This document shows, piece by piece, positions 1 to 8,890 of a stretch of DNA of 25,245 bases. How positions within the stretch are numbered: the stretch's first letter is position 1; every line of letters begins with the position of its first letter. The translations under genes were made by a program, and so were the position numbers. The stretch comes from Clostridiales bacterium (GTDB lineage: Bacteria; Bacillota; Clostridia; TANB77; CAG-508). Below the pieces are notes generated by a model. That model had not been told where the DNA came from. It saw only the letters and a program-made list of their open reading frames with translations, and ran no database searches. The stretch is from positions 4,169 to 29,413 of the forward strand of contig DQFO01000007.1 in assembly GCA_003525075.1 (NCBI GenBank). The letters are read 5' to 3'.

Positions 1-34
1 AAGGTCGATAGTTCGAGTCTATCCCCCGCAACCA
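1..34 (+). tRNA. 3' end of a tRNA, probably initiator tRNA-fMet (partial)
   Basis: Only the 3' part is in the window. The T arm is clear: stem 7-11 (gatag) pairs with 19-23 (ctatc) around a 7-base TTCGAGT loop. The 3' acceptor strand is 24-30 (ccccgca), the discriminator is A at 31, and an encoded CCA lies at 32-34. The pattern aaggtcg, T arm, CCCCCGCAACCA matches bacterial initiator tRNAs, whose acceptor begins CGCGGGG and leaves a C1-A72 mismatch; base 72 is A here, but base 1 lies outside the window. An elongator tRNA beginning TGCGGGG would also fit. Confidence 0.75.
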
Positions 35-40
35 TAATAT

Positions 41-75
41 AAACTCAATAATCTGAGAGATTATTGAGTTTTTTA
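41..75 (+). terminator. Rho-independent terminator after the tRNA
   Basis: A perfect 13-bp stem, 41-53 (aaactcaataatc) with 59-71, closes a 5-base loop and is followed by a short T run. It lies seven bases after the tRNA CCA and should end the tRNA transcript. Confidence 0.8.
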
Positions 76-99
76 TCTCTAGAAATGAATAAATTTTCC

Positions 100-134
100 A
101 AAAAAAGATATCAAAATAAGATATCTTTTTTTGT
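100..134. terminator. Second, A/T-flanked hairpin (bidirectional terminator-like)
   Basis: The 13-bp inverted repeat 100-112 and 120-132 has gatatc at its core, with an A tract on the left arm and a T tract on the right. It can act as a terminator in either direction. It may be a back-up for the tRNA terminator or serve a gene to the left on the other strand. Confidence 0.55.
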
Positions 135-183
135 TTTCCTGTATTATTTCTAATAAAACTTTAAAATATCTTTTTCTATTCTC

Positions 184-212
184 TTGCATTATCACCTAAA
201 TGGTATTATAAT
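184..212 (+). promoter_or_regulatory. Sigma-A type promoter of the Clp/M41 gene
   Basis: TTGCAT (184-189) and TATAAT (207-212) are separated by 17 bases. The -10 box is a perfect consensus. The predicted start leaves a short leader before the ribosome binding site at 232-238. Confidence 0.7.
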
Positions 213-246
213 ATTTACATAAAAAACTTTGAAAGGAGTTACTACT

Positions 247-2178
247 ATGAAAAACATCTCTTTATCTCAAGAAGTAAAAACTATTGTGCGGGGGATGGTT
301 TCAAATGCCGCAAAGTTTAAACTTGAGGTGCTTACAACATTTCTGCTTTTTGACTCTATGATGTCTCAAAAACAATTTTCCAGTTTAATCGCAAAATACT
401 CAAGTTGTAATCTAGAAGGAATTATTAACCTAATCGAAAACATTTACAAAAACAATCCTTTTGGATTTAACGAAAAAGAAGTTGAAACAATAGAAGAAAG
501 AGATTATTTTATTAGTGTTCTTAAGGATTCTGATATTGATAATCCTCAAAATTTCATTTTCTCTCAATGGATTGCTAATGTCTTTTTCTTTGCTTATATC
601 CTTGTAGAAAGTGATGAGGAGCAAGAATTGACTCTTTCTCATTTGACTTTAGCACTTTTCAACAATCTAAATGATCAAATGCTTTCTTTCTTCACAGATA
701 TCGGAACAAACATTGAGCAATTAATTTCGCAAGTAGAGTATCTATCTCTTTTAGATTCTTGCATTGAAGATGATTCTGCTTTAGTTATTCCTGATTCTAT
801 CTCTGGCTGTGTAACTATTCTAAATGATAATTTTAAAAATCAGAAGAGTAGTGCTATATTGGGGCGTGATAAAGAGTGCAAGAAAATTTGGAAAACTATA
901 ATGAAAAAGACCAAACGTAATGTGATTCTTGTCGGAAAACCCGGCGTTGGCAAATCTTCTGTTGTTTATAAGATGGCCTGTGACATTGTAAACGGCAATT
1001 GTCCTAGCATATTCAAAAGCTTCATTATTTTATCCCTGAGTGTAAGTAATCTCATATCTGGTACAACATACAGAGGTCAAGCAGAACAACGTTATCAAGA
1101 TTTGATTTCTTTAATTGAAAAACATGATAATATCATTCTTTTCATTGATGAAATTCACATGATCGTCGGCGCTGGTGCATGTTCTAATGACGAATCTCTT
1201 GATTTTTCTAATGCTCTAAAACCTCTTCTTGCAGGGGATAAATCTATTGTTATTGGAGCAACTACTGAAGAAGAGTATCAAAAAGCTTTTTCCAAAGAAG
1301 GTGCTTTAAAACGTAGATTCCGTACCATTGAAATCAAGGAACCAAAAGCAGAAGAAGTTTATCCTATGTTAAAAGAATCTGTTAAACGTCTAGAACAATT
1401 CCATGGTGTAAAAATTTCAAGAAAAATGATTGATAAAATTATTTTTTATTCTTCTTGCTTTGATTACACCACTTGTAATCCTGATAGAACAATTAGTCTT
1501 GTTGACTTGTCTATGGTTTCGGCGAAATTAACTCATCAAAAGTATGTCACTCAATCTGCTATCCTTGAAAACTTTGAAGCTAACTTTGAAGCATACAAGA
1601 AAATGCCTTCTGATGTCATTAGTGCTACTGCTTACCATGAAGTTGGACATTATATTGTTAGTCGCTTCTCCAAAAAATTAATTGATTTTGATGTATTAGC
1701 AATTACAATTATTCCAACTGAAAGTTATTTAGGTCAAAACGTTTTGGATCCAACAGATATTACTCCTTGTCCAGACATGGATTACTATTCTGATCTAATT
1801 GGTATGTATCTTGCTGGTAGAATTTCCGAAACAATTTTTTCAAACACAAGATATAATGCTGGAGCAAGTTCTGATCTGGATGTTGCAACCAAATATGCAT
1901 ATGATATGGTAACAAGATATGGTATGCGTTCTGATGTAGGAACAAATCGTGTTTTTCTTAATACAGAACAATACCATATGCAAACTTCAACAATTACTAA
2001 TAAAGTTAATGCTGAAATTGACAAAATCATAAAAAATGCATATGATAAGGCCTTAAATCTCTTAAAAGAACACTCCAAATTAGTCCACGTTTTGGTTGAA
2101 AAACTACTTGAAAATGGCATGTTGAGCAAACTTGAATTAGAGGAAATTATTAAATCTGTTGAAGGTTCTGGTGAATAA
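247..2178 (+). CDS. Hybrid AAA+ protease: Clp N domain, ClpC-like D1 ATPase, FtsH-like M41 zinc peptidase
   Basis: Predicted ATP-dependent protease of 643 residues. Start ATG 247 is chosen over an in-frame TTG at 229 because AAAGGAG sits at 232-238. Residues ~1-150 resemble the Clp substrate/adaptor-binding N domain. Residues ~205-425 are a ClpA/B/C D1-type AAA+ module: Walker A G230-S237 (GKPGVGKS), Walker B ILFIDE ending D301-E302, sensor IGATT, and the RRF arginine-finger region. The C-terminal part is an M41 metallopeptidase: HEVGH at 464-468 supplies the zinc ligands and catalytic Glu, and D543 in the SSDLDVAT stretch matches the third zinc Asp of FtsH. FtsH normally has two N-terminal membrane helices and its own AAA+ class; here no membrane segment is seen, so the enzyme is probably cytosolic. 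It has its own promoter and terminator. Some codons (ccc ggc, gtc ggc, one cgg) look richer in G+C than the neighbours, so transfer is possible. Domain calls are firm; the substrate is unknown. Confidence 0.9.
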   Translation: MKNISLSQEVKTIVRGMVSNAAKFKLEVLTTFLLFDSMMSQKQFSSLIAKYSSCNLEGIINLIENIYKNNPFGFNEKEVETIEERDYFISVLKDSDIDNPQNFIFSQWIANVFFFAYILVESDEEQELTLSHLTLALFNNLNDQMLSFFTDIGTNIEQLISQVEYLSLLDSCIEDDSALVIPDSISGCVTILNDNFKNQKSSAILGRDKECKKIWKTIMKKTKRNVILVGKPGVGKSSVVYKMACDIVNGNCPSIFKSFIILSLSVSNLISGTTYRGQAEQRYQDLISLIEKHDNIILFIDEIHMIVGAGACSNDESLDFSNALKPLLAGDKSIVIGATTEEEYQKAFSKEGALKRRFRTIEIKEPKAEEVYPMLKESVKRLEQFHGVKISRKMIDKIIFYSSCFDYTTCNPDRTISLVDLSMVSAKLTHQKYVTQSAILENFEANFEAYKKMPSDVISATAYHEVGHYIVSRFSKKLIDFDVLAITIIPTESYLGQNVLDPTDITPCPDMDYYSDLIGMYLAGRISETIFSNTRYNAGASSDLDVATKYAYDMVTRYGMRSDVGTNRVFLNTEQYHMQTSTITNKVNAEIDKIIKNAYDKALNLLKEHSKLVHVLVEKLLENGMLSKLELEEIIKSVEGSGE

Positions 2179-2196
2179 TACGTAGTAAAACTCTTT

Positions 2197-2226
2197 GGCA
2201 GGGACTTTGTCCCTGCCTTTCTTTTG
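2197..2226 (+). terminator. Terminator of the Clp/M41 gene
   Basis: A 9-bp GC-rich stem, ggcagggac (2197-2205) with gtccctgcc (2209-2217), has a ttt loop and is followed by tttcttttg. It lies between two convergent genes. Confidence 0.85.
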
Positions 2227-3015
2227 TTATACATATATGTACTTTTTTATTTCTTCATATTTATTCTCTCCTATTCCATTAACACTTTTTAATTCCTCTA
2301 TTGACTTAAATTTTCCGTTTTCTTTTCTGTAATTTATAATTTTTAATGCTAATGATGGACCTATTCCCGGTAAAGTTTCTAATTCTGTTTGTGTTGCTGT
2401 ATTAATATTTACATTAGATACTTTGAAGGCAGATTCACTTTTTGTATCTACTGTTGTTGCTTTTTTTATATTACTATCATTTTTTTCATCTCCAGAACTC
2501 ATTGTTATATATTCAAAATTAGGATTATTTTTTAATTCTATACTACTTGGAATATTTACTTTCATTCCATCTTGTAACATATATACTAAATTGACTTTCA
2601 TAATATCAGCCTTTTGTGTGATCCCACCTGCACAATCAATTGCATCAACTATTCTGCTTCCAATAGGTAAAACAACTATTCCAGGATTATTCACTTCCCC
2701 TGTTATATAAACATATATCTTTTCATTATCATTTATAATTTCATTTTCGAAATCTTCTACATTTTCTGTACCTTCTTCTATTTTTTCTTCTACATCATCA
2801 ATAACTTCATCTTTTAGTATATTTTTTTCTTCAAAATTTTCTTCTTCGTCTTTCTTAAATATGTCATCTGCTTCTTCAATTATTTCTATCTCATTATTAT
2901 TATCCACCATCATTTCCTCTATAATTATATATGAGGTAACTAATATTACTATTATACATACTATTATAAAAAACTTATTTTTTATAATCTTTAATAATTT
3001 ATCTTTTATATTCAT
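2227..3015 (-). CDS. comEA: ComEA-like DNA-binding competence protein
   Basis: 262 residues. The N terminus carries one membrane helix (~8-28), then an acidic, low-complexity linker rich in E and D (~35-95), a SLBB domain (~98-160, beginning IYVYITGEVNNPG), and a C-terminal pair of helix-hairpin-helix motifs (LPGIGPSLA and VNGIGENK) introduced by the typical VNINTAT sequence. This is the standard ComEA order: a membrane-anchored protein that binds incoming double-stranded DNA outside the cell and hands it to the ComEC channel. No comEC is adjacent here. ATG 3015 is preferred to an upstream TTG because GAAAGGA lies nine bases before it. The acidic linker is longer than I would expect for ComEA. 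DNA binding by the helix-hairpin-helix part is established for the family; competence in this organism is inference. Confidence 0.9.
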   Translation of the reverse strand: MNIKDKLLKIIKNKFFIIVCIIVILVTSYIIIEEMMVDNNNEIEIIEEADDIFKKDEEENFEEKNILKDEVIDDVEEKIEEGTENVEDFENEIINDNEKIYVYITGEVNNPGIVVLPIGSRIVDAIDCAGGITQKADIMKVNLVYMLQDGMKVNIPSSIELKNNPNFEYITMSSGDEKNDSNIKKATTVDTKSESAFKVSNVNINTATQTELETLPGIGPSLALKIINYRKENGKFKSIEELKSVNGIGENKYEEIKKYIYV

Positions 3016-3060
3016 AAAAATCAATCCTTTCTTAATTTTTTCAAATTTATATTAATATCC

Positions 3061-3089
3061 TTGAATTTAATCTTAAAATACGTTATTAT
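3061..3089 (+). promoter_or_regulatory. Promoter of the D,D-carboxypeptidase gene
   Basis: TTGAAT (3061-3066) and TATTAT (3084-3089) are spaced by 17 bases, 28 bases upstream of the start codon. It lies in the divergent region shared with comEA. Confidence 0.55.
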
Positions 3090-3117
3090 ATTGATACAAG
3101 AAAGGATGTTAATACAT

Positions 3118-4416
3118 ATGAAAAAACGTTTTTTTATAATTATATTATTAATTGTAACTTTATTTAATTTATATACTACTTTATCTTTTGCAGATGATAC
3201 TGTACCAGATTCTGATTTTCAAATTTATTCGGCTGGTTCAGTTTTAATGGATGCATCAACAGGAAAAGTTTTACTTCAAAAAGATATGAATCTTCAATTA
3301 TATCCAGCTAGTACAACAAAAATTTTAACAGCTATAATTGCAATTGAAAAATTAGATTTAACTTCAAAATTAACAGCAAGTCGTTCTGCAATAATGGCAA
3401 TTCCTTCAGGATATTCAAATGCTGGAATAAAAGTTGGAGAATCTTTAAGTGTAAATGATTTATTAGAAATGTTCTTAATACACTCTGCAAACGAAGTTGG
3501 ATATATTTTTGCAGAAGAAATATCTGGTAATATTGAAAATTTTGCAAATTTAATGAATCAAAAAGCATTAGAACTTGGTTGCACAAATACACATTTTACT
3601 AATCCTAGTGGAATTCATGACGTTAATCATTATTCAACAGCTTATGATATGGCTCTTATAGCTAAATATTGCATGAAAAATGAAACATTTAGAAATATAG
3701 TTAACAAAAAAAGTTGTAAATTTTCAGCAACAGATTTATATCCTGAAGAACGATATTTTAAAAATACAAATAGTTTATTAGATTCATCTAATAGATATTA
3801 TTATGAATATGCTATAGGAATAAAAACTGGTTTTACTACACAAGCTAAAAATTGTTTAATTGCTGGTGCAAAAAAAGATGGAATCGAATTAATTGCTGTT
3901 ATGTTAGGCGCTGAAGCTACTGAAAACGGTCAAAGTGGACGATATGTAGATGCAAAAAATCTGTTTAATTTTGGTTTTGAAAATTATGAAATCAAAAAAT
4001 TTTTAAATGAAGGAACAAAAGTTGCTGAAATAAAAGTAAAAAATGCTACCAAAGATACTCAAACATTAAATTTAATTGCAAATGCTTCTCTTTCTACTAC
4101 ATTTCAATCAAATTTTGATACCACAAGCCTAATTCCTTCTATAGAAATAAAAGAAAATATTTCTGCTCCAATTGCAAAAGATGCTATTCTAGGAAAAATT
4201 TCTTATAACATTGATGGTATAATTTACGAAGCTGATTTAATAGCTGAAAATGATGTTATAAAATCGAATTTTATAGAAACACTTCTTCAAATTTTATTAG
4301 CAATAATTGTTCTAATATTAATAGCTGAATTTTTCTCACATAAACGAAAAAAACAAAAGAATAATAAAAAAAATTTAAGAAAAAATAGTTCTGTATATAA
4401 ATTTAATCTTGAATAA
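3118..4416 (+). CDS. D-alanyl-D-alanine carboxypeptidase (peptidase S11, PBP5 type)
   Basis: 432 residues. Start ATG 3118 has AAAGGA at 3101-3106 and opens a signal peptide (residues ~1-25, ending LSFA). All three penicillin-binding motifs are present: STTK at 65-68 holding the catalytic Ser, SAN at 123-125, and KTG at 236-238. The C-terminal third is the usual beta-rich domain. The protein ends with a real membrane helix (~388-406) and a basic lysine-rich tail, instead of the amphipathic anchor of classical PBP5. By family, it trims the terminal D-Ala from peptidoglycan pentapeptides outside the membrane and so limits cross-linking. It is a single-gene transcript with its own promoter and terminator. 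SAN is followed by E rather than the more common D; the motif itself is intact. Confidence 0.92.
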   Translation: MKKRFFIIILLIVTLFNLYTTLSFADDTVPDSDFQIYSAGSVLMDASTGKVLLQKDMNLQLYPASTTKILTAIIAIEKLDLTSKLTASRSAIMAIPSGYSNAGIKVGESLSVNDLLEMFLIHSANEVGYIFAEEISGNIENFANLMNQKALELGCTNTHFTNPSGIHDVNHYSTAYDMALIAKYCMKNETFRNIVNKKSCKFSATDLYPEERYFKNTNSLLDSSNRYYYEYAIGIKTGFTTQAKNCLIAGAKKDGIELIAVMLGAEATENGQSGRYVDAKNLFNFGFENYEIKKFLNEGTKVAEIKVKNATKDTQTLNLIANASLSTTFQSNFDTTSLIPSIEIKENISAPIAKDAILGKISYNIDGIIYEADLIAENDVIKSNFIETLLQILLAIIVLILIAEFFSHKRKKQKNNKKNLRKNSSVYKFNLE

Positions 4417-4436
4417 AATTAATTTGATATAAATTA

Positions 4437-4468
4437 TGGAGGGAGATTTTCCCTCCACTTTTATTTAT
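4437..4468. terminator. Terminator between the convergent carboxypeptidase and LCP genes
   Basis: Stem tggaggga (4437-4444) pairs with tccctcca (4450-4457), followed on the plus strand by cttttattta. It overlaps the last codons of the convergent LCP gene, so it may serve both directions. Confidence 0.8.
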
Positions 4469-5762
4469 AATCTTTTCCAATTATAATTGTAACATCTGTA
4501 TTATTAGAAGCTGTTGCACTTGAAGATAAAACACCAACTCCTAATAATTCTTGTATTTGTTCTATATATTTTCCATCAACATCTGTATTATTGATTATTG
4601 TCGTTTTAGATATAACTTCAACATCATTTGTTTTTACATTATATCCTTTTTCTTTTAATAGTTTTTGAACTTTGTTTAATTTATTTTTTGAACCAGAAGC
4701 ATTTAACACTTCTATCTTTATTTCATTAGTTTCACTTGTTGGAATATCAATAACTTGTCCATTGTTATCTGTATTAGAAGTTTCTTCTTCATTTTCTTCA
4801 TTTTCGAAATACAATGATTCAACTAATTTCTTTGCTTCTGTTTTATTTGTTAATATAAACCAATATGGTGCATATAAATTTCCACTCTGTGTTGGTCCTA
4901 CTGAAGTGCCTGGTAATACAACACTCTTTAAATTTTCTACATTAAAATTAATTGCATATGGTACATATGATTTTATATTTGATATTGAAATATTAGTTTC
5001 TACATATTCATATATAATATCTATTATATCTTTTATTTTAAATATATTTTTAGCCTGTAAAGTTTGCTTTGCTGTTGCCATTATGAAATTTCTTTGTGTT
5101 TTCATTCTTCCAATATCATCAGAACCATATTCTGCAGGATAGCCCGTCCCATCATCATTTTTTCTAAATCTCAATAGCTGTTCTGCATGATTTCCATCAA
5201 GAACTTGTAATCCTTTACTTAATTCTATACTTAATCCTTGTGTATCATCATGATAATTCATATTTATTGGAACATCAAATTCAACTCCACATATTACATC
5301 AACTAGTTTTATTAATGCTTCATTATCAACAACCATATAATATTTTAAATCAAGGCCTGTCAATTCATTTACTTTTGCAAGTATTCTATCAATCCCTTTT
5401 GTATATAATGCATTTATTTTTTCATTTGGTGTTCCTTGAGAATGATCTTTCCCTGTATATGTATCTCTTGGTATAGATAATAATGATGCTGTTTGATCTT
5501 TTGGATTATATGTTGCAACCATTATTGTATCTGTAATTTTTCCGCCCAAGTCAGTACTTACACCTAATAACAAAAACTGTATTGGCTCTAATTCTTCTAG
5601 CGTTTCTCTATCATTTCCAACCAAAGTTGCTAATAATCCTTGAACTCCTCCTCCATTAACATGTGTTTTATACCCAAAGATTCCTACACATATTATTAAT
5701 AATATAATTATCAAAAATAATATTTTTTTTACTACTTTTGACTTCTTTTTCTTCTTTTTCAA
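4461..5762 (-). CDS. LytR-CpsA-Psr (LCP) family wall-polymer ligase with LytR_C domain
   Basis: 433 residues. A very basic N terminus (MKKKKKKSK) precedes one membrane helix (~14-30). The LCP catalytic domain follows (~60-270), with LLLGVSTD, the SIPRDTY motif and an FRKNDD to GRMKTQRNF stretch containing the conserved Arg and Asp residues that bind the polyprenyl-phosphate substrate. The C-terminal ~90 residues fit the LytR_C domain (EVLNASGSKNK). By family, LCP enzymes transfer undecaprenyl-linked wall polymers such as teichoic acid or capsule to peptidoglycan on the outer face of the membrane. The start is TTG 5762: no ATG is nearby and AGGAG at 5772-5776 is nine bases upstream. A well-spaced promoter lies at 5797-5825. 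Its neighbours, a carboxypeptidase and CapA, are also envelope functions. Confidence 0.92.
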   Translation of the reverse strand: MKKKKKKSKVVKKILFLIIILLIICVGIFGYKTHVNGGGVQGLLATLVGNDRETLEELEPIQFLLLGVSTDLGGKITDTIMVATYNPKDQTASLLSIPRDTYTGKDHSQGTPNEKINALYTKGIDRILAKVNELTGLDLKYYMVVDNEALIKLVDVICGVEFDVPINMNYHDDTQGLSIELSKGLQVLDGNHAEQLLRFRKNDDGTGYPAEYGSDDIGRMKTQRNFIMATAKQTLQAKNIFKIKDIIDIIYEYVETNISISNIKSYVPYAINFNVENLKSVVLPGTSVGPTQSGNLYAPYWFILTNKTEAKKLVESLYFENEENEEETSNTDNNGQVIDIPTSETNEIKIEVLNASGSKNKLNKVQKLLKEKGYNVKTNDVEVISKTTIINNTDVDGKYIEQIQELLGVGVLSSSATASNNTDVTIIIGKDYK

Positions 5763-5796
5763 ATAAATCCTCTCCTATATATTTTTTTCCAAATAT

Positions 5797-5825
5797 ACTA
5801 TAGCAGAATAATATTTTTATTTCAA
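5797..5825 (-). promoter_or_regulatory. Promoter of the LCP gene
   Basis: On the minus strand, TTGAAA (5825-5820) and TATAGT (5802-5797) are spaced by 17 bases, upstream of the AGGAGAGGA ribosome binding site (5776-5768). Confidence 0.65.
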
Positions 5826-5877
5826 TATTTATACAAATAATTAATAAAATATTCACAAACATTTCACATTTTAATGC

Positions 5878-6522
5878 CTATTTTTTAAATATAAAATTTA
5901 ATAGAACATTATTATTATAAAATATTTTTGTAATATATGTTTCTGATATAACATTTGAAATTGTTGTATTTCCTGTTATATATGTTATTGCAAATATTAT
6001 TGCTAATATTATATATATAATTATAAGTGCTTTTAAAATTCCATATATAATGCCTCCAGCTTTATTAAACTGTTTTAATATTGGTAAGCTCATTATCAAA
6101 TCTGCTATTATTGTTAATAAAATTGCTAATATTCTAACAACTACAAAAATTCCTAAAAATGCACATACATTAATGATTTTAGTAGAAACAACCTCTGATG
6201 CCTCAATTACAATCTCATTTTTTGTTTTATTTACAGCATCATCAACGTATGATTGCATATATTGCATCATTCCTTTATCTGATGTATCATTTTCATTACT
6301 CTCTGTTGTAAGAGTATTTATTATTGATTCTTTAATCTTTTCATCTATTTCTGTATTTTTTATAATTATATTCGTAACTGGTTTATATAATATCATCGCA
6401 AGAATTAAAGATACTATTACTGCCACTAATCCAACAGCTAATTTTACTAAACCTTTTTTATAACATATAATCACATTTAATAATATTATTACTATTAATA
6501 TTACATCTAAAACTATTCCCAT
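5878..6522 (-). CDS. cvpA: CvpA family membrane protein
   Basis: 214 residues. It starts with the family pattern of an N-terminal helix followed by the CYKKGLVKLAVGL turn, and has about four membrane helices (~2-20, ~28-47, ~113-137, ~155-180). A charged loop in the middle (~58-105) is typical. CvpA was first linked to colicin V production in enterobacteria; in Firmicutes it is a membrane protein of unclear function, sometimes linked to envelope integrity. AAGGAGAG precedes the ATG. The gene begins 19 bases after the DUF5711 stop, so the two are probably co-transcribed. No terminator is evident before the LCP promoter. The family call is good; no catalytic role can be read from the sequence. 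Confidence 0.8.
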   Translation of the reverse strand: MGIVLDVILIVIILLNVIICYKKGLVKLAVGLVAVIVSLILAMILYKPVTNIIIKNTEIDEKIKESIINTLTTESNENDTSDKGMMQYMQSYVDDAVNKTKNEIVIEASEVVSTKIINVCAFLGIFVVVRILAILLTIIADLIMSLPILKQFNKAGGIIYGILKALIIIYIILAIIFAITYITGNTTISNVISETYITKIFYNNNVLLNFIFKK

Positions 6523-6541
6523 TCTTCTCTCCTTACTTTTA

Positions 6542-7726
6542 TTAAAAATTTATTATTGCAATATTATCACTATATACTATTGCTGCTAAATTATCTGTCA
6601 TAACTACATTATTAATTTCTGAATTAGATTTATATCTTTTTATTAAAATCCCATTAGTATTTACAATATGTAGTTCTGTTCCAAAGTTTATTGCAATCTT
6701 ATTTTCTGATGTTGTTAAAGCCTTTGCAACATTACTTGTAATGTACTGTTTCTTTTTATTATTGTTAGGATTTACTATATCCAAATATGTATCTGATGTA
6801 TATTCACCTGATGATGTTTCTTCAATTAAAACAATTCTATTGTTTAAATTTATTGTTGTAAATGCTAATTTTTTTTCATCATATTTTACAAATTCTTTGT
6901 TTTCATTTTCATAAAATATATCTATAGAATCATTATACATACAAATAAGTCTATTATTTTCCTGATATTTTATTTTCATTATTAATTTTCCAGTTGTTGC
7001 TTCATATTTATTTATAAATGCTTCATCTGGATTTGTCTGCGCCAAATCCATTGATACAATTTGTACACTAGATTTTATTATTATTCCTGATAAATCTACT
7101 TCAGCTATAGCTAGATATTTACTATCTTGCGAAATACTAACATCTACTACTCTCGCTGTTCTTAAATTTGTTTTAAATATTTCTTTTCCATTTCTATCAA
7201 ATACATCAACTACAGATTTATAACTTGTATTTGATATTACAACAGATAAATAACCATTTCTGTTAACACTTATTTGTGTAATATTTCCTTCAATATTATT
7301 TTCATACATTTTCTCTTTTCCTGAAATTAGACAAATTTTTTGTCCATTTTTTTCACAAACAGCCAAATATCTTCCTGCAGCAGAGAATTCGGCATTAGTA
7401 ATATCTATTTCTATAGCTCCTTCTTTTGAACCAATTCTATTATAAAATTCTAATGTCTTTTTTCTTAATATACAAATATATTTATCATAAGCAAAAACTT
7501 GAACATTTTCATCTTTGTTTATAGTTATACTTTTTACTTTAGATTGCGCTACTTCCTTATTTATTATTTTTTCATCACACAATTTTCGAAAATTTACATT
7601 GTAAAAATATACACATGTTAATACAATTGTTGTAATAATAATTAATATAAATATTAATAATATTGTAAATTTTATTACTCTATTTCTTCGTCGATTCTGA
7701 AGCTCATTTGCTAAAAAATCTTTCAT
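6542..7726 (-). CDS. DUF5711 family membrane-anchored beta-propeller-like protein
   Basis: 394 residues. There is a basic cytoplasmic N terminus (NRRRNRV), one membrane helix (~20-42), and a long extracytoplasmic part of repeated beta-strand blocks such as YICILRKKTLEFYN and YLAVCEKNGQKICLI, which resemble propeller blades. I assign DUF5711 from this architecture and from the adjacent CvpA gene. I chose ATG 7726, which has AAAGGA 12 bases upstream, over an in-frame GTG at 7747 that has no ribosome binding site. Function is unknown; the fold suggests a protein-interaction scaffold at the cell surface. Confidence 0.75.
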   Translation of the reverse strand: MKDFLANELQNRRRNRVIKFTILLIFILIIITTIVLTCVYFYNVNFRKLCDEKIINKEVAQSKVKSITINKDENVQVFAYDKYICILRKKTLEFYNRIGSKEGAIEIDITNAEFSAAGRYLAVCEKNGQKICLISGKEKMYENNIEGNITQISVNRNGYLSVVISNTSYKSVVDVFDRNGKEIFKTNLRTARVVDVSISQDSKYLAIAEVDLSGIIIKSSVQIVSMDLAQTNPDEAFINKYEATTGKLIMKIKYQENNRLICMYNDSIDIFYENENKEFVKYDEKKLAFTTINLNNRIVLIEETSSGEYTSDTYLDIVNPNNNKKKQYITSNVAKALTTSENKIAINFGTELHIVNTNGILIKRYKSNSEINNVVMTDNLAAIVYSDNIAIINF

Positions 7727-7830
7727 TTTACTTTTGTTTCCTTTCACCTATAATATTCTTTAGTTTATCACAATTTATATAGATTTTACAATATAATTAT
7801 TAAATTTTATTTAACTTATACTTTTAATAT

Positions 7831-8835
7831 TTAATTTATAAAAAATATAATAACAATTTGTAATATCCCTATATATCCAAATACAGGATATATAAAATTT
7901 AATAATTTTGAAAAACCAATATTGCTCATAAGCAAACTCGTTATACACATAAATAGCACAAATTGTGGATAACTATTACTATTTTTACTTATATTCTGAA
8001 GAAAACCTATTCCAACAGAAATTGCTGTTGTAAAAATTGAAGCTAAAACTATAAATGCATATATTTTTTTATACTTATTAAAATAATTACTTATTATATA
8101 TACAATTGGCATTTCTTGATTTTCAATTTCTTTTATATTTGCATTTAATAATAAGAAAAATATACTTATTGATAGAATTAATATAATAATTGTTACTAAT
8201 ATAGATACTTTCTTTATATTCTTTTCTTTAGTAATTTCCTTTTTTAATGATATTAATACTGGCATTAATAAAATAAAATTATAACTATTATAAATAAGCA
8301 TACTTAATATCCAATTATTTTTCATTTGATAAAAATCTATAGTTCTTATTTGTACAATATTTTTTATTCCAATAAAAAATATAAAAAAAATAAGAAATGG
8401 AACAATAAGATTGCTTGCTTTCAAAACTCCTTTTATATTTGAAAAAAACACAATAACACATAATAAATTTAAAACAATACTCCCTATAATTCTATTTATC
8501 CCTATCTCTTGTTCGAAATATGCTCCAAATCCTGCTACCATTATATAAAAAGAAACTAATAACAATACATTAACTATCCACAAAATAACATTTCTTATCT
8601 TAGTATTTTTAATAAACAAATTCAAAAAATCATTATAGTTATATACTTGCTTTTGGTAAATTATTTTTAAACTTTTATATATAAATATTCCAATTAATAT
8701 ACTCATTATTAATATACCATATATTCCATTTTTTCCATATATATAAAAAAAAGAAAAAATCTCTTGACCAGATGCAAATCCAGCTCCAATTAATGCCCCA
8801 ATTATTACTAATGTTATAGATATTACTTCTATCAT
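7831..8835 (-). CDS. YkvI family membrane protein (amino-acid-transporter-like)
   Basis: 334 residues with about ten hydrophobic helices throughout. The first helix holds GALIGAGFASGQEIFSFF, the signature of YkvI proteins, which are distantly related to the APC/LeuT-fold transporters; the broken helix around GAGFASGQE would be the substrate or ion site. Transport is inferred from the fold and the substrate is unknown. GAGAGGTGAT precedes ATG 8835. About 105 bases without a clear terminator separate it from the DUF5711 gene downstream, so the genes may be partly co-transcribed. I see no clear sigma-A promoter directly upstream. Confidence 0.8.
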   Translation of the reverse strand: MIEVISITLVIIGALIGAGFASGQEIFSFFYIYGKNGIYGILIMSILIGIFIYKSLKIIYQKQVYNYNDFLNLFIKNTKIRNVILWIVNVLLLVSFYIMVAGFGAYFEQEIGINRIIGSIVLNLLCVIVFFSNIKGVLKASNLIVPFLIFFIFFIGIKNIVQIRTIDFYQMKNNWILSMLIYNSYNFILLMPVLISLKKEITKEKNIKKVSILVTIIILILSISIFFLLLNANIKEIENQEMPIVYIISNYFNKYKKIYAFIVLASIFTTAISVGIGFLQNISKNSNSYPQFVLFMCITSLLMSNIGFSKLLNFIYPVFGYIGILQIVIIFFIN

Positions 8836-8890
8836 ATATCACCTCTCAATATATATAATATATTAACAAAAATGAGCTTTTATACATAAC

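Noticed and set aside
247..340. A +1 shift site at the CGG of the Clp/M41 gene
   Set aside because: Skipping the C leads to a stop within a few codons, while the zero frame encodes the Clp N-domain helix and the rest of the protein.
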